Assembly (NCBI GenBank): GCA_013141495.1
Contig: JABFQV010000009.1
Coordinates: forward strand, 1-64,000
DNA: 64,000 nt
Reading direction: 5' to 3'
From: Methylotenera sp.
Lineage (GTDB): Bacteria; Pseudomonadota; Gammaproteobacteria; Burkholderiales; Methylophilaceae
Positions 8,589 through 21,005 of this stretch are shown here, in pieces (the stretch's first letter is position 1; every line of letters starts with the position of its first letter). A program made the translations under genes and the position numbers. A model generated the notes under the pieces. It did no database searches. It saw only the letters and a list, made by a program, of their open reading frames with translations, and was not told the DNA's origin.

Positions 8589-10679
8589 TTATTTCTTATT
8601 CATGATGGCTTCCGCCACGTTTCTCGGTGCTTCTGTGTAGTGCTTAAATTCCATGCTATAACTTGCACGACCTTGTGACAACGAACGCACTGTAGTTGAA
8701 TAACCGAACATTTCAGCCAACGGCACTTCCGCACGAATCACTTTGCCCGTTGCGTTATCTTCCATACCCTGGATCATACCGCGACGAGATGACAAGTCAC
8801 CCATAATGTCGCCCATGTAATCTTCTGGCGTTTCAATTTCAACTGACATCATAGGCTCCAGTAAGATTGGATCAGCCTTACGCATCCCATCTTTAAAGCC
8901 GATTGAGGCCGCCATTTTAAATGCGTTTTCATTCGAGTCAACATCATGGTAAGAACCATCAAACAAGGTTACCTTCACGTCCACCACTGGGAAACCAGCT
9001 AAAACGCCAGATGGGATTGTTTCACGCAAACCTTTTTCTACAGCAGGAATGAATTCACGAGGAACAGTACCGCCTTTAATTTGATCGATAAATTCGAAAC
9101 CTTTACCTTGTTCATTTGGTTCCATTTTTAACCAAACATGACCGTACTGACCTTTACCACCAGATTGCTTAACAAATTTACCTTCAACTTCAACAGACTT
9201 CTTAATCGCTTCACGGTAAGCAACTTGCGGCGCACCTACGTTAGCTTCAACGTTAAATTCGCGACGCATACGATCAACCAGAATCTCAAGGTGCAACTCA
9301 CCCATACCAGAAATAATGGTTTGGTTAGTTTCTTCATCTGTTTTAACACGGAATGAAGGATCTTCTTGTGCTAAACGATTTAAAGCAACACCCATCTTCT
9401 CTTGGTCGGCCTTGGTTTTAGGCTCTACAGCAACGTGGATTACTGGTTCAGGGAATATCATGCGCTCTAAAATGATTTCATCATTTATGCTACATAACGT
9501 ATCGCCAGTAGTGGCTTCTTTCAGACCAATAGCAGCCGCAATATCACCTGCACGAACTTCAGTTAGAGGCTCACGTGTATTCGCGTGCATTTGCACAATG
9601 CGGCCGATACGCTCTTTTTTGCCTTTAATTGGATTGTAAACTGTGTCACCAGCGTTAATCACACCAGAATAAACGCGGAAGAAAATCAATTGACCAACAA
9701 ACGGGTCAGTCATGATTTTGAAAGCCAAAGCTGAGAATTTTTCATCATCAGAAGCTTTTAAGAAAATTTCATTGCCATCTTCATCTTCAGCTCTTGTTGG
9801 TGGGATATCAGTTGGCGCAGGCATCAATTCAATGACTTTATCCAACATCGCTTGCACACCTTTGTTTTTAAAGGCCGAACCACACACCATCGGCACAATT
9901 TCAAAGGCAATAGTACGTTGACGCAAGCCCACCAAGATATCCGCTTCAGACAAATCACCCTCTTCAAGGTATTTATTCATCAACTCTTCAGAAGCTTCAG
10001 CGGCAGACTCCACCATGTTTTCGCGCCATTTATCGCATGTCGCTTTTAAATCGGCAGGGATTTCACGGTAATCAAACTTCATACCCTGTGAAGCGTCATC
10101 CCAATAAACCGCCTTCATTTTAATTAGGTCAACAACGCCTTCGAACTTTTCTTCAGCGCCAATTGGCACTTGCAAAGGAACAGGATTAGCCTTTAGACGC
10201 AGGCGCATTTGATCGTACACCTTAAAGAAGTCAGCACCAGCACGATCCATTTTATTCACGAACGCTAAACGCGGCACTTTGTATTTGTTAGCTTGACGCC
10301 ATACGGTTTCAGATTGTGGCTGCACACCACCTACAGCACAGTAAACCATACACGCGCCGTCAAGCACTCGCATTGAACGCTCTACTTCAATCGTAAAGTC
10401 AACGTGGCCCGGGGTATCAATAATATTAATGCGATGTTGATCGAATTGACCAGCCATCCCTTTCCAGAAGCAGGTAGTGGCCGCAGAAGTAATGGTAATA
10501 CCGCGCTCTTGCTCTTGCTCCATCCAATCCATGGTAGCAGCGCCGTTATGCACTTCACCAATTTTGTGATTTACACCGGTGTAAAACAAAATACGTTCTG
10601 TAGTGGTGGTTTTACCTGCATCGATATGTGCAGAAATACCAATGTTACGGTAGCGTTCAATAGGGGTTATACGAGCCAC
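8589..10679 (-). CDS. fusA: Elongation factor G
   Basis: EF-G catalyses ribosomal translocation and, with RRF, subunit recycling. The 696-residue product has G1 AHIDAGKT (17-24), G3 DTPGH (88-92) and G4 NKMD (142-145), then domains II-V, including domain IV with the GKGQYGHVW segment. The start codon is GTG, preceded by an AAAGG-type site. It lies in the str operon between rpsG and tuf, and its 90-bp leader contains a long hairpin plus a boxA-like element. Confidence 0.99.
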   Translation of the reverse strand: MARITPIERYRNIGISAHIDAGKTTTTERILFYTGVNHKIGEVHNGAATMDWMEQEQERGITITSAATTCFWKGMAGQFDQHRINIIDTPGHVDFTIEVERSMRVLDGACMVYCAVGGVQPQSETVWRQANKYKVPRLAFVNKMDRAGADFFKVYDQMRLRLKANPVPLQVPIGAEEKFEGVVDLIKMKAVYWDDASQGMKFDYREIPADLKATCDKWRENMVESAAEASEELMNKYLEEGDLSEADILVGLRQRTIAFEIVPMVCGSAFKNKGVQAMLDKVIELMPAPTDIPPTRAEDEDGNEIFLKASDDEKFSALAFKIMTDPFVGQLIFFRVYSGVINAGDTVYNPIKGKKERIGRIVQMHANTREPLTEVRAGDIAAAIGLKEATTGDTLCSINDEIILERMIFPEPVIHVAVEPKTKADQEKMGVALNRLAQEDPSFRVKTDEETNQTIISGMGELHLEILVDRMRREFNVEANVGAPQVAYREAIKKSVEVEGKFVKQSGGKGQYGHVWLKMEPNEQGKGFEFIDQIKGGTVPREFIPAVEKGLRETIPSGVLAGFPVVDVKVTLFDGSYHDVDSNENAFKMAASIGFKDGMRKADPILLEPMMSVEIETPEDYMGDIMGDLSSRRGMIQGMEDNATGKVIRAEVPLAEMFGYSTTVRSLSQGRASYSMEFKHYTEAPRNVAEAIMNKK

Positions 10680-10710
10680 GGCTATTACCTTTATTTAATA
10701 TTGTTGCTTG

Positions 10711-10756
10711 AGTTCTTAAAGAGCAGTTAGCCCAAGTGGAATCACTTGGGCTAACT
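10711..10756 (-). promoter_or_regulatory. Hairpin plus boxA-like element upstream of fusA
   Basis: A 14-bp perfect inverted repeat (AGTTAGCCCAAGTG with its complement, 10725-10756) lies between rpsG and fusA. Its 3' arm runs directly into TGCTCTTTAAGAAC (10725-10712 on the minus strand), which matches the rrn boxA TGCTCTTTAACA except near its end. No U-run follows the stem. The layout is the same as that before rpsJ, so the two probably share a function such as antitermination or NusB-S10 binding. This is an inference. Confidence 0.55.
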
Positions 10757-10769
10757 TGAAAATCTACGA

Positions 10770-11240
10770 CTAAAATCTAAAGTGCGAGAACGCTTTGTTT
10801 GCTTCAGCCATACGGTGAACTTCCTCACGCTTTTTCATTGCAGATCCGCGACCTTCAGAAGCTTCGACCAATTCAGCCGCCAAACGCAGGCCCATAGACT
10901 TTTCACCACGCTTACGTGCAGCATCGCGCATCCAACGCATTGCCAACGCACTACGACGGCTTGGACGCACTTCAACAGGAACTTGGTAGTTAGCACCACC
11001 CACACGGCGGCTTTTTACTTCAACCAAAGGACGCAAGTTGTTTAGTGCTAGCGTAAATACCTCTAAGGCATCCTTGCTGGTTTTAGCGGTTATCTGATCA
11101 AACGCGCCATATAATATACGCTCAGCAACAGATTTTTTACCACCCGTCATTAACACGTTTACAAATTTAGACACTTCTTGGCTACCAAATTTTGGATCTG
11201 GAAGAATGTTACGTTTGGGGACTTCTCTACGTCTTGGCAT
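10770..11240 (-). CDS. rpsG: 30S ribosomal protein S7
   Basis: S7 nucleates head assembly and represses the str operon in E. coli. The 156-residue product starts [16 protein letters not shown] with the family blocks [16 protein letters not shown] and [16 protein letters not shown]. It lies 92 bp after rpsL and is followed by the hairpin-boxA element before fusA. Confidence 0.98.
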   Translation of the reverse strand: MPRRREVPKRNILPDPKFGSQEVSKFVNVLMTGGKKSVAERILYGAFDQITAKTSKDALEVFTLALNNLRPLVEVKSRRVGGANYQVPVEVRPSRRSALAMRWMRDAARKRGEKSMGLRLAAELVEASEGRGSAMKKREEVHRMAEANKAFSHFRF

Positions 11241-11332
11241 TATTTTCTCTATTCTCTACTTATGTTTTGCTAGCGACTGCTTGAGCAAGGCTTTTAATTA
11301 GCCGCGAATTTATTAAACGGTTAAAGCAAAAA

Positions 11333-11719
11333 CTATTTAGCTTTAACAGCTTTAGGGCGCTTAGCACCGTATTTAGAACGCGATTGCTTACGGTCTTTAA
11401 CACCGGCCGTATCTAAACTACCACGCACCATGTGGTAACGCACACCTGGCAAATCTTTTACACGACCACCGCGAAGCAATACTACGCTATGCTCTTGCAA
11501 GTTATGGCCTTCACCACCGATGTAGCTAATGACTTCGTAGCCGTTAGTTAAACGCACTTTTGCAACCTTACGCAAAGCTGAGTTTGGTTTTTTAGGTGTA
11601 GTCGTGTAAACACGTGTGCATACACCGCGTTTTTGTGGGCAAGATTCAAGTGCAGGCACTTTGCTTTTTGTAACCACTTTAGCGCGTGGCTTACGTATTA
11701 ACTGATTGATGGTTGGCAT
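11333..11719 (-). CDS. rpsL: 30S ribosomal protein S12
   Basis: S12 sits at the decoding centre and affects accuracy. The 128-residue product contains [13 protein letters not shown] with lysines at 43 and 44, and RVKDLPG with Lys88; the streptomycin-target lysines are therefore wild type. It is the first gene of the str operon, with a consensus-like promoter and an unusual nested palindrome in its 174-bp leader. Confidence 0.98.
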   Translation of the reverse strand: MPTINQLIRKPRAKVVTKSKVPALESCPQKRGVCTRVYTTTPKKPNSALRKVAKVRLTNGYEVISYIGGEGHNLQEHSVVLLRGGRVKDLPGVRYHMVRGSLDTAGVKDRKQSRSKYGAKRPKAVKAK

Positions 11720-11795
11720 TGCCTATAACCTCTATTTATGTTCTCTAATAAAATTTACATTTAACTGCAAAAAAATCAACGTCATGCAGAATAAA

Positions 11796-11836
11796 TCAGG
11801 ATGATAACGTCATCGATGACAATTATACCATCCTGA
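11796..11836 (-). repeat. Nested palindrome over a -10 box in the rpsL leader
   Basis: Outer arms TCAGGATGATAA (11796-11807) and the near-complement at 11823-11836 flank a perfect 12-bp palindrome GTCATCGATGAC (11809-11820). The right arm overlaps an extended -10 (TGGTATAAT on the minus strand, hexamer 11827-11822). It could be a protein-binding operator, an RNA hairpin in the leader from the upstream promoter, or the end of the rpoC transcript; no T-run favours a terminator. Confidence 0.5.
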
Positions 11837-11846
11837 AAAACTCAGC

Positions 11847-11875
11847 ATTCTATTTAGCCTGACTTTTATTGTCAA
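11847..11875 (-). promoter_or_regulatory. str operon promoter upstream of rpsL
   Basis: On the minus strand TTGACA (11875-11870), a 17-bp spacer and TAGAAT (11852-11847) form a near-consensus sigma-70 promoter starting 19 bp after the rpoC stop. A possible second start uses the extended -10 TGGTATAAT about 25 bp downstream. The promoter allows the str operon to be expressed independently of rpoBC. Confidence 0.75.
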
Positions 11876-11893
11876 GCCTTAAATTGTTTGACT

Positions 11894-14800
11894 TTATTCT
11901 GCTGCTGTTTCACTACTCACTTCTGACGTTACTTCTACCGCTAAAACTTCAGCCTCTAACACCACTTCAGGTGCTGGAGTTTCAGCTTTTTGAACACCGC
12001 CTGCAACAGCTGCACGCTTACGCGCATCATGATAAGCCAATCCAGTGCCGGCCGGAATCAATCTACCCACAATAACGTTTTCTTTCAAACCACGTAATTC
12101 ATCACGTTTACCTAAAATTGCAGCTTCCGTTAGTACACGCGTTGTTTCCTGGAACGATGCTGCTGAAATAAATGAGTCTGTTGACAATGATGCTTTAGTA
12201 ATACCGAGCAATACATATTCAAAACTCGCAGGACATTTATCTTGCGCAACGATCTTTTCATTTTCTGTCAGCAAATCAGCACGTTCTACTTGCTCACCTA
12301 AAATGAAGCTTGTGTCACCTGCATCTGTCACACGGACACGACGCAACATTTGACGCACAATAACTTCAATATGCTTGTCATTGATTTTAACGCCTTGCAA
12401 GCGATACACGTCTTGCACTTCATCAATGATGTAGCGCGCCAACGCTTCACGTCCTTGAAGACGTAAAATATCTTGTGGTTCAGCCGGGCCATCAACGATG
12501 GTTTCGCCTTTAGTTACCACTTGACCGTCATGTGCTGTCACGTGCTTATCTTTAGGAATCAAGTACTCATTAGTAATGCCGTCAAGATCTGTAATAACTA
12601 GGCGTTGTTTACCTTTCGTATCTTTACCAAACGATACTGTACCTGTCACTTCAGCCAACATGCCTGCATCTTTTGGTGAGCGCGCTTCAAACAACTCGGC
12701 TACTCGTGGCAGACCCCCTGTAATATCACGGGTTTTAGATGACTCTTGTGGAATACGCGCAATGACTTCACCCACACCTACTTCTTGACCATCTTTAACC
12801 GTAATAATACAACCCAATTGGAACGTTACATTTACCAATTGATCGCTACCGGCCATTTTAACTTCTACGCCATTTGCATCTAACATTTTAACTTGCGGAC
12901 GCAAACCTTTGGTTTGACCGGCGCGTTGTTTTGGATCAATCACCACTAATGATGACAACCCTGTCACATCATCAATTTGTTTAGCGACCGTGATACCTTC
13001 TTCAACGTTTTCAAATTTAATGAAACCTGCGTACTCTGTAACAATCGGACGCGTATGCGGATCCCATGTTGCAATGGCTTGACCAGCTTTAACTGTTTTA
13101 CCATCGGCAATCTGCAAGGTTGCACCGTAAGGCACTTTATGACGCTCACGCTCACGACCATTTTCATCGGCAATAATGACTTCACCATTACGTGAAATAA
13201 CCACTTGCTCATTACGTACGTTAGTAACATAGCGCATGGTTGAAGTGAAGTTCAATACACCGTTTGATTTACCTTCAACCTGAGACACCGAAGCCGCACG
13301 CGATACCGCACCACCAATGTGGAATGTACGCATCGTCAACTGTGTACCTGGCTCACCAATCGACTGTGCAGCAATCACACCAACGGCTTCACCCATGCTA
13401 ATTAACTTGCCACGACCTAAGTCGCGACCGTAACATTTAGCGCAAATACCATAGCGTGTGTCACATGTAAGCGCTGTACGCACTTTCACTTCATCGATAC
13501 CTAACGCATCAATGTGCTCAACTTCGTCTTCACCCAATAGCGTACCTGCAGGGTAAATCACTTGTTGTGTTTCAGGGTTGATGACATCAAGCGCTGCGGT
13601 ACGACCTAAAATACGATCATGCAACGGCTCAATGACTTCACCACCTTTAACCAATGCTTTGGTTACCAAGCCATCAACGGTGCCGCAATCATGCTCGGTC
13701 ACCACTAAGTCTTGTGTTACATCAACCAAGCGACGCGTCAAATAACCGGAGTTCGCTGTTTTTAATGCCGTATCAGCCAAGCCTTTACGTGCACCATGGG
13801 TTGAAATAAAGTATTGCAACACGTTAAGACCATCACGGAAGTTCGCTTTAATTGGCGTTTCAATAATGGAGCCATCCGGCTTCGCCATCAAACCACGCAT
13901 ACCAGCTAACTGACGCACCTGCGCTGCAGAACCACGCGCACCAGAGTCGGCCATCATGTAAATCGCATTAAATGATTCTTGACGCACAACCTTACCGGCT
14001 TTGTCTTTTATCTGGTTACCATCCGCATCCAAAACATCTTCTTCTTTAAGTTGTTTCATCATGGCATCTGCGACTTTATCACCAGCACGGCCCCAAATAT
14101 CTACAACCTTGTTATAGCGCTCACCTTGCGTCACTAAACCAGAAACGTATTGGTCTTCAATCTCTTTAACTTCAGCATCGGCAGCGGCAATCAATTGCTC
14201 TTTCTCTGGTGGCACCAACATGTCGTTGATACTGATAGAGATACCCGCTTTGGTTGCGTATGAATAACCTGTGTACATCAGTTTATCAGCGAAAATAACT
14301 GTTTCACGAATGCCAACCTTACGGAAGCTCACATTGATCAGTTTTGAAATTTCTTTCTTTTTCAAAGCCTTGTCAATATTACTGAATGACAAACCGGCTG
14401 GCAGAATATCTGATAATAATGCGCGACCTACAGTGGTTTCGTAACGTGTGGTTTTTTCGGTTTTAACACCGTCTAAGTCAAGGTCGTATTCTTTAATACG
14501 CACAGTCACTTTTGCATGCAAGTCAATCAAGCCTTGGTCGTACACACGTTGCACTTCTTTAACATCTGCAAAGCGCATACCTGTGCCGCGAGCATTCACT
14601 TTTTCGCGCGTCATGTAGTACAGGCCTAGCACGATATCTTGTGAAGGCACGATGATTGGCTCACCGTTTGCAGGTGACAATACGTTGTTTGATGCCAGCA
14701 TCAAGGTGCGTGCTTCCATTTGTGCTTCTAAGCTCAATGGAACGTGAACCGCCATTTGGTCACCGTCAAAGTCGGCGTTGAATGCCGCACAAACTAACGG

Positions 14801-16150
14801 ATGCAATTGAATGGCTTTACCTTCAATCAGAATCGGCTCAAACGCTTGAATACCCAAACGGTGCAATGTAGGCGCACGGTTCAATAGTACCGGATGCTCG
14901 CGGATTACATCCTCGAGGATATCCCATACTTCTGGACCTTCTTCTTCAACTTTTTTCTTGGCCGCTTTAATCGTTGTCGCTAAACCCAACACTTCCAGTT
15001 TATGGAAAATGAATGGTTTAAATAATTCCAACGCCATTTTTTTAGGTAAGCCGCACTGATGCAATTTCAATTGTGGACCAACCACAATGACTGAACGACC
15101 AGAGTAGTCAACGCGCTTACCAAGCAAGTTCTGACGGAAACGACCGCCCTTACCTTTAATCATGTCAGCCAATGATTTCAATGGACGTTTGTTAGCGCCA
15201 GTCATCACTTTACCGCGACGACCGTTGTCTAATAATGAGTCTACCGCTTCTTGCAGCATACGTTTTTCGTTACGGCAGATAATTTCAGGTGCTTTTAACT
15301 CTAACAAGCGTTTCAAACGGTTGTTACGGTTAATCACACGACGATATAAGTCATTCAAATCTGAAGTTGCGAAACGACCGCCATCCAATGGTACCAATGG
15401 ACGTAATTCTGGCGGCAATACTGGCAAGATTTCAAGAATCATCCACTCTGGTTTAATGCCGGATTTTTGGAAGGCTTCTAATACTTTTAAGCGTTTAGCA
15501 ATTTTCTTGATTTTAGCTTCAGATCCAGTAGCGCCTAGGTCTTGACGTAATTGAACCACTTCACGTTCAATATCCATGGTACGTAATAACTCACGTACCG
15601 CTTCAGCACCCATAACAGCATTGAATTCATCGCCGTATTCTTCTACTTTTGCCAAGTAGTCATCCTCGGTCAACAACTGACCACGTGTCAGTGGCGTCAT
15701 TCCTGGATCAACTACGATGAATGCTTCAAAGTACAATACACGTTCAATATCACGCAAAGCGATATCTAACACCATACCTAAACGGCTTGGTAGTGATTTC
15801 AAGAACCAAATGTGCGCTACAGGTGATGCGAGGTCGATATGACCCATACGCTCACGACGCACTTTTGATAATGTCACTTCAACACCACATTTTTCGCAGA
15901 TGACACCGCGATGTTTAAGGCGCTTGTATTTACCGCATAAGCACTCATAATCTTTAATAGGGCCAAAGATTTTTGCGCAGAACAAACCGTCGCGCTCTGG
16001 TTTAAATGTGCGGTAGTTAATGGTTTCTGGCTTTTTCACTTCGCCATATGACCATGAGCGGATTTTTTCAGGTGAAGCTAACGCAATCTTGATTGCATCA
16101 AACTCTTCTTCTTGCGTTACCTGTTTAAATAAGTCTAATAGAGCTTTCAT
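11894..16150 (-). CDS. rpoC: DNA-directed RNA polymerase subunit beta'
   Basis: This is the catalytic subunit of RNA polymerase. The 1418-residue protein has the N-terminal zinc site ([19 protein letters not shown]), the Mg-binding NADFDGDQ (from residue 458), the bridge-helix region and the second zinc cluster with [11 protein letters not shown]. The C-terminus is an acidic, Val/Ala/Glu-rich tail of about 30 residues beyond the conserved part. It begins 10 bp after rpoB and is followed by the str promoter. Confidence 0.99.
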   Translation of the reverse strand: MKALLDLFKQVTQEEEFDAIKIALASPEKIRSWSYGEVKKPETINYRTFKPERDGLFCAKIFGPIKDYECLCGKYKRLKHRGVICEKCGVEVTLSKVRRERMGHIDLASPVAHIWFLKSLPSRLGMVLDIALRDIERVLYFEAFIVVDPGMTPLTRGQLLTEDDYLAKVEEYGDEFNAVMGAEAVRELLRTMDIEREVVQLRQDLGATGSEAKIKKIAKRLKVLEAFQKSGIKPEWMILEILPVLPPELRPLVPLDGGRFATSDLNDLYRRVINRNNRLKRLLELKAPEIICRNEKRMLQEAVDSLLDNGRRGKVMTGANKRPLKSLADMIKGKGGRFRQNLLGKRVDYSGRSVIVVGPQLKLHQCGLPKKMALELFKPFIFHKLEVLGLATTIKAAKKKVEEEGPEVWDILEDVIREHPVLLNRAPTLHRLGIQAFEPILIEGKAIQLHPLVCAAFNADFDGDQMAVHVPLSLEAQMEARTLMLASNNVLSPANGEPIIVPSQDIVLGLYYMTREKVNARGTGMRFADVKEVQRVYDQGLIDLHAKVTVRIKEYDLDLDGVKTEKTTRYETTVGRALLSDILPAGLSFSNIDKALKKKEISKLINVSFRKVGIRETVIFADKLMYTGYSYATKAGISISINDMLVPPEKEQLIAAADAEVKEIEDQYVSGLVTQGERYNKVVDIWGRAGDKVADAMMKQLKEEDVLDADGNQIKDKAGKVVRQESFNAIYMMADSGARGSAAQVRQLAGMRGLMAKPDGSIIETPIKANFRDGLNVLQYFISTHGARKGLADTALKTANSGYLTRRLVDVTQDLVVTEHDCGTVDGLVTKALVKGGEVIEPLHDRILGRTAALDVINPETQQVIYPAGTLLGEDEVEHIDALGIDEVKVRTALTCDTRYGICAKCYGRDLGRGKLISMGEAVGVIAAQSIGEPGTQLTMRTFHIGGAVSRAASVSQVEGKSNGVLNFTSTMRYVTNVRNEQVVISRNGEVIIADENGRERERHKVPYGATLQIADGKTVKAGQAIATWDPHTRPIVTEYAGFIKFENVEEGITVAKQIDDVTGLSSLVVIDPKQRAGQTKGLRPQVKMLDANGVEVKMAGSDQLVNVTFQLGCIITVKDGQEVGVGEVIARIPQESSKTRDITGGLPRVAELFEARSPKDAGMLAEVTGTVSFGKDTKGKQRLVITDLDGITNEYLIPKDKHVTAHDGQVVTKGETIVDGPAEPQDILRLQGREALARYIIDEVQDVYRLQGVKINDKHIEVIVRQMLRRVRVTDAGDTSFILGEQVERADLLTENEKIVAQDKCPASFEYVLLGITKASLSTDSFISAASFQETTRVLTEAAILGKRDELRGLKENVIVGRLIPAGTGLAYHDARKRAAVAGGVQKAETPAPEVVLEAEVLAVEVTSEVSSETAAE

Positions 16151-16160
16151 ATTTGTCTCC

Positions 16161-19100
16161 TTAGTTTCTGTCTAGGTCAATGTCGATAGCGAGTGAACGA
16201 ATTTCTTTCACTAGCACATTAAATGATTCAGGCATGCCTGCATCAATTTTGTGTTCGCCTTTAACAATATTTTCATATACTTTGGTACGTCCAGTGACGT
16301 CATCAGACTTCACTGTCAGCATCTCTTGCAAGGTATATGAAGCACCATAAGCTTCTAACGCCCAAACCTCCATCTCACCGAAACGTTGGCCACCGAACTG
16401 CGCTTTACCACCCAGTGGTTGTTGCGTTACTAATGAGTATGGACCGGTTGAACGTGCATGCATTTTGTCATCAACCAAGTGATGCAATTTCAACACATGC
16501 ATATAACCTACAGTCACCGGACGCTCAAAAGCATCACCAGTACGACCATCAAACAAGGTTACTTGCGTTTTACCGGCATGGAATTGCAATTGTTTAGTGC
16601 GCTCATCATCATCAGGGAAGGCTAAATCGAGCATCTGTCTAATATCAGATTCAGCAGCACCATCGAATACTGGCGTTGCAAAGGGCACACCATTTTTCAA
16701 GTTATGTGCTAAATCCAAAATTTCAACATCAGTAAACGATTTAATATCTTCTTTTTTACCAGTGCTGTCGTTGTAGATTTTTTCCAGGAATTTGCGAATT
16801 TCAGCCACTTTAGATTCTTGGCGTAGCATTTCTTCAATTCGTAAACCCAACCCTTTAGCGGCCCAGCCCAAATGCACTTCTAAAATCTGACCAATGTTCA
16901 TCCGTGAAGGAACGCCTAGCGGGTTCAACACGATATCCAATGGCGTTCCATCAGCCATGTGCGGCATATCTTCTATCGGGCAGATTTTTGAGATCACGCC
17001 TTTGTTACCGTGACGACCAGCCATCTTGTCACCAGGCTGAATACGGCGTTTAACCGCCAGATAAACTTTCACCATTTTTTGTACGCCTGGTGGCAATTCA
17101 TCACCTTGTGTTAATTTACGTTTTTTCTCATCAAAACGGCTGTCAAATTCAACACGCGCTTGTGATAAGCCATCCTTCAACTGCTCTAATTGACGGGCTG
17201 TTTCTTCGTCTGATAAACGGATGTCAAACCAGTCATAACGACCGATAGCTTCCAAATACTCAGCTGTCAGCGCATCGCCTTTTTTCAGCTTGTTAGGACC
17301 GCCAGTGGCAACTTTACCTTCAATTAAGCGACGGATACGACCAAAAGCATCATCTTCTACAATACGCATTTGATCAGCTAAATCTTTTTTGTAATGATCT
17401 AATTGGTCATCAATAATTTGCTGCGCACGTGGATCGCGATCAATACCCTCGCGAGTAAACACTTGCACGTCAATGACAGTACCGTTCATGCCTGATGGCA
17501 CGCGTAAAGACGTATCTTTTACGTCAGAAGCTTTTTCACCAAAAATTGCACGTAATAGTTTTTCTTCTGGTGTTAATTGTGTTTCACCTTTTGGGGTGAC
17601 CTTACCAACCAACACATCGCCAGATTCAACTTCAGCACCGATATGAATAATTCCCACCTCATCCAAACGCGCTAACATACGCTCACTTAGATTAGAAATA
17701 TCCTGGGTAATTTCTTCAGCACCAAGCTTAGTATCACGTGCAACGACTGTCAGCTCTTCAATGTGAATAGATGTGTATCGATCATCAGCCACTACGCGCT
17801 CTGAAATCAAAATCGAGTCTTCGTAGTTATAACCATTCCATGGCATAAAGCCAACCAGCATATTTTGACCAAGCGCTAACTCACCCATATCGGTTGATGC
17901 GCCATCTGCAATCACATCACCACGAGATAACTTATCACCCACTCTGACCAATGGACGTTGGTTAATGTTAGTGTTTTGGTTAGAACGTGTATATTTAGTC
18001 AGGTTGTAAATATCAACACCAACTTCACCAGCTTTAGCCTCATCATCATTAACGCGTACCACAATACGGCTTGAGTCGATGTAATCTACAAGGCCACCAC
18101 GGCGTGCCGTTACCACGGTACCCGAGTCAACAGCAACCGTACGCTCGATACCCGTACCGACTACCGCTTTTTCCGCACGCAAACATGGGACGGCTTGACG
18201 CTGCATGTTGGCGCCCATCAAGGCGCGGTTCGCATCATCGTGCTCTAAGAATGGAATCAACGAGGCTGCAACCGACACAATTTGACCAGGCGCCACATCC
18301 ATGTATTGGACACGCTCTGGCAACGTCATCGTGAATTCATTATGATGACGAGACGAGATCAAATCATCCACGAATTTATTTTTAGCATCCAAATCTGTGT
18401 TTGCTTGCGCAATCATGAATTGGCTCTCTTCAATCGCAGACAGGTAATCAACGGTATCAGAGACTTTATTGCCTTCAACACGACGATATGGTGTTTCTAG
18501 AAAGCCATAATCATTAGTACGTGCATACATAGCCAATGAGTTAATCAAACCAATGTTTGGACCTTCCGGCGTCTCAATCGGACACATGCGGCCATAATGG
18601 GTTGAGTGAACGTCACGCACCTCAAAACCTGCGCGTTCACGCGTTAAACCACCTGGGCCCAACGCTGAAATACGGCGTTTATGCGTAATTTCAGACAACG
18701 GATTGGTTTGATCCATAAATTGTGACAATTGGCTTGAACCAAAGAATTCACGAATCGCACTAGACACTGGCTTCGCATTGATCAAATCATGCGGCATCAA
18801 GTTGTCAGACTCAGCTTGTGACAAACGCTCTTTAACAGCGCGCTCTACACGCACCAAACCGGTACGGAATTGGTTTTCTGCCAACTCACCCACTGAACGA
18901 ATACGACGATTACCCAAATGGTCAATATCATCAATCTCACCACGTCCATTACGCAACTCTAGCAATACACCAATAACAGCCAAGATGTCGTCATTAGAAA
19001 GAATATCTTCGCCTTCATCACCACGTGCACCAACGGCCTCATAGAATCTACGAATCCAAGGTGATTGACGCTCTTCCGCTTTTTCAGGGAAGGCGCGGCG

Positions 19101-20333
19101 ATTAAATTTCATACGGCCGACACGAGATAAATCGTAGCGATCTTCATTGAAGAACAAGCCATGGAACAATGCCTCAACTGAATCTTCAGTCGGCGGCTCA
19201 CCTGGGCGCATCATACGGTAGATAGCTACGCGCGCACTATATTGATCTGGCACTTCATCAATACGCAAGGTTTGTGAAATGTAGTCACCATGATCCAAAT
19301 CATTAGAATACAAAGTAGTGACTGCAGTTACATTGGCGTCCACTAATTTCTCGAGCAATGATTCTGTAATTTCATCATTAGCATTAGCGATAACTTCACC
19401 GGTTTCTTTATCTACAATGGCATTCGCCAATGCGCGACCAAGAATAAAGTCTTGCGGTACAGCAATTTTGCTAACGCCAGCCTTTTCCATATCACGGATA
19501 TGTTTTACCGTAATACGCTTATCCTTAGCAACCAACACTGAACCATCTTTTGCCAGAATATCAAACTTAGCCACTTCACCACGCAACCGCTCAGGCACGA
19601 TAGTAAACTGAATACCGTTCTTACCAATGTGGAATGCATCAAAGTCGTAGAATGTTGAAATAATTTGCTCTGGCGTGTAACCAAGCGCTTTCAACAATAT
19701 CGTCACTGGCATTTTGCGGCGACGATCGATACGGAAGTATAAATAATCTTTAGGATCAAACTCAAAGTCTAACCATGAACCACGGTAAGGAATAATACGT
19801 GCTGAAAACAGCAACTTACCTGAGCTATGCGTTTTACCACGGTCATGTTCAAAGAACACACCTGGGCTACGATGCAATTGAGACACAATCACACGTTCAG
19901 TACCATTGATAACAAATGAACCATTTTCAGTCATCAAAGGCAATTCGCCCATATAAACTTCTTGCTCCTTAACCTCTTTAACAGTAGGTTTAGACGCCTC
20001 TTTATCCATGATAGTCAGGCGCACTCTTACACGTAAAGGCGCTGCATAGGTTAAACCACGTTGCTGACATTCTTTTACATCAAAAGGCTCGGCGCCTAAT
20101 TGATAGCTCACGTAATCTAAACGCGCATTACCAGAATGACTTACGATAGGAAAAATTGAACTGAAAGTAGATTGCAAACCATCTTCCGTGCGTTTGTCTG
20201 CAGGAATGTCAGCTTGCAAGAATGCCTTATATGACTCCAATTGCATAGCGAGCAAGTAGGGAATCTCTTGCACGCTTTCACGTTTGGCAAAGCTTTTACG
20301 AAGGCGTTTTTTTTCGGTGAAGGAATAGCTCAT
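16161..20333 (-). CDS. rpoB: DNA-directed RNA polymerase subunit beta
   Basis: This RNA polymerase subunit carries the rifampicin-binding pocket. The frame is open further upstream to 20390, but the start [18 protein letters not shown] at 20333 is chosen: AGGAG stands 5 nt before that ATG and the family begins there, giving 1390 residues. The Rif-region sequence [21 protein letters not shown] places the E. coli Asp516 equivalent at residue 541, wild type, with Thr instead of Asn two residues later. It follows rplL after 216 bp holding a stem-loop. Confidence 0.98.
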   Translation of the reverse strand: MSYSFTEKKRLRKSFAKRESVQEIPYLLAMQLESYKAFLQADIPADKRTEDGLQSTFSSIFPIVSHSGNARLDYVSYQLGAEPFDVKECQQRGLTYAAPLRVRVRLTIMDKEASKPTVKEVKEQEVYMGELPLMTENGSFVINGTERVIVSQLHRSPGVFFEHDRGKTHSSGKLLFSARIIPYRGSWLDFEFDPKDYLYFRIDRRRKMPVTILLKALGYTPEQIISTFYDFDAFHIGKNGIQFTIVPERLRGEVAKFDILAKDGSVLVAKDKRITVKHIRDMEKAGVSKIAVPQDFILGRALANAIVDKETGEVIANANDEITESLLEKLVDANVTAVTTLYSNDLDHGDYISQTLRIDEVPDQYSARVAIYRMMRPGEPPTEDSVEALFHGLFFNEDRYDLSRVGRMKFNRRAFPEKAEERQSPWIRRFYEAVGARGDEGEDILSNDDILAVIGVLLELRNGRGEIDDIDHLGNRRIRSVGELAENQFRTGLVRVERAVKERLSQAESDNLMPHDLINAKPVSSAIREFFGSSQLSQFMDQTNPLSEITHKRRISALGPGGLTRERAGFEVRDVHSTHYGRMCPIETPEGPNIGLINSLAMYARTNDYGFLETPYRRVEGNKVSDTVDYLSAIEESQFMIAQANTDLDAKNKFVDDLISSRHHNEFTMTLPERVQYMDVAPGQIVSVAASLIPFLEHDDANRALMGANMQRQAVPCLRAEKAVVGTGIERTVAVDSGTVVTARRGGLVDYIDSSRIVVRVNDDEAKAGEVGVDIYNLTKYTRSNQNTNINQRPLVRVGDKLSRGDVIADGASTDMGELALGQNMLVGFMPWNGYNYEDSILISERVVADDRYTSIHIEELTVVARDTKLGAEEITQDISNLSERMLARLDEVGIIHIGAEVESGDVLVGKVTPKGETQLTPEEKLLRAIFGEKASDVKDTSLRVPSGMNGTVIDVQVFTREGIDRDPRAQQIIDDQLDHYKKDLADQMRIVEDDAFGRIRRLIEGKVATGGPNKLKKGDALTAEYLEAIGRYDWFDIRLSDEETARQLEQLKDGLSQARVEFDSRFDEKKRKLTQGDELPPGVQKMVKVYLAVKRRIQPGDKMAGRHGNKGVISKICPIEDMPHMADGTPLDIVLNPLGVPSRMNIGQILEVHLGWAAKGLGLRIEEMLRQESKVAEIRKFLEKIYNDSTGKKEDIKSFTDVEILDLAHNLKNGVPFATPVFDGAAESDIRQMLDLAFPDDDERTKQLQFHAGKTQVTLFDGRTGDAFERPVTVGYMHVLKLHHLVDDKMHARSTGPYSLVTQQPLGGKAQFGGQRFGEMEVWALEAYGASYTLQEMLTVKSDDVTGRTKVYENIVKGEHKIDAGMPESFNVLVKEIRSLAIDIDLDRN

Positions 20334-20503
20334 TGCATCTCCTAATGATTGAGGGCAGAAATTAAAATACTTATTTTGCGATTCATCCATTACGTAAGTA
20401 TTTTCACCTCTAACCTCAGTTAGTTCTAACTGAATGGTTATTAGCAGTAATTGCGTCAGCGCAATTACATTTTGTTACACTGCGTGCCACTAGAAATGGC
20501 GAA

Positions 20504-20525
20504 GGCTGACGGTTTCCCGTCAGCC
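20504..20525 (-). promoter_or_regulatory. Stem-loop between rplL and rpoB
   Basis: A perfect 9-bp stem (GGCTGACGG / CCGTCAGCC) with a 4-nt loop stands 24 bp after the rplL stop. No T-run follows on the minus strand. Its position corresponds to the rplL-rpoB attenuator and RNase III processing region known from E. coli, which sets the ratio of L7/L12 to RNA polymerase. That role is inferred from position. Confidence 0.5.
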
Positions 20526-20549
20526 TAATTCATACAATTAACAATTGTA

Positions 20550-20921
20550 TTATTTGATTTCGCCAGTTGCGCCAGCTTCAATCAATTTTTTCAACGCTGC
20601 ATCTGCGTCAGCTTTTGAAACACCTTCTTTAACAGCTTTTGGTGCGCCATCAACTAAGTCTTTAGCTTCTTTCAAGCCTAAGCCAGTTAATTCTCGAACC
20701 GCTTTAATTGCACTAACCTTTTGCTCACCAGCAGTTAAAATAAACACGCTGAATTCAGTTTGCTCAGCCGCTGCAGCTGGAGCCGCACCAGCTGAGGCAG
20801 CTACTGCAACGGCTGCAGCTGATACGCCAAATTTTTCTTCGATTTCTTTAATAAATGCTGTCAAATCTAACACTGACATGTTACCGACTGCTTCTAAAAT
20901 ATCTGCATTTGAAATTGCCAT
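20550..20921 (-). CDS. rplL: 50S ribosomal protein L7/L12
   Basis: L7/L12 forms the multimeric stalk that recruits translation factors. The 123-residue product has the N-terminal dimerisation domain, a hinge rich in Ala ([17 protein letters not shown], about 35-51) and the C-terminal factor-binding domain with [20 protein letters not shown]. It lies 84 bp after rplJ, separated by an AT-rich repeat block. Confidence 0.98.
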   Translation of the reverse strand: MAISNADILEAVGNMSVLDLTAFIKEIEEKFGVSAAAVAVAASAGAAPAAAAEQTEFSVFILTAGEQKVSAIKAVRELTGLGLKEAKDLVDGAPKAVKEGVSKADADAALKKLIEAGATGEIK

Positions 20922-20949
20922 TTGAATATTCCTAAAATTTAATTTTGTA

Positions 20950-21005
20950 GTTACTTAATTAATGGTTACTTAATTTTATAGTTACTTAATGATCAGTGAC
21001 TTAAA
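20950..21005 (-). repeat. Short direct repeats between rplJ and rplL
   Basis: The decamer GTTACTTAAT (plus strand) occurs at 20950-20959, 20965-20974 and 20981-20990, with a degenerate copy GTGACTTAAA at 20996-21005. Spacing is 15-16 bp. It occupies most of the rplJ-rplL gap. Possible roles are an AU-rich translation enhancer for the highly expressed rplL or a replication-slippage remnant. Confidence 0.6.

Noticed and set aside
15162-15545. Open frame of 127 codons on the plus strand inside rpoC
   Set aside because: It lies wholly antisense to conserved rpoC codons, has no ribosome binding site or family resemblance, and similar shadows occur across the cluster.
20334-20390. 19-codon extension of rpoB
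   Set aside because: AGGAG stands 5 nt before the internal ATG that begins the conserved MSYSFTEKK; the upstream part is unlike any RpoB N-terminus.
20504-20525. Terminator between rplL and rpoB
   Set aside because: The stem is strong but no T-run follows on the transcribed strand, so it was called a regulatory stem-loop.
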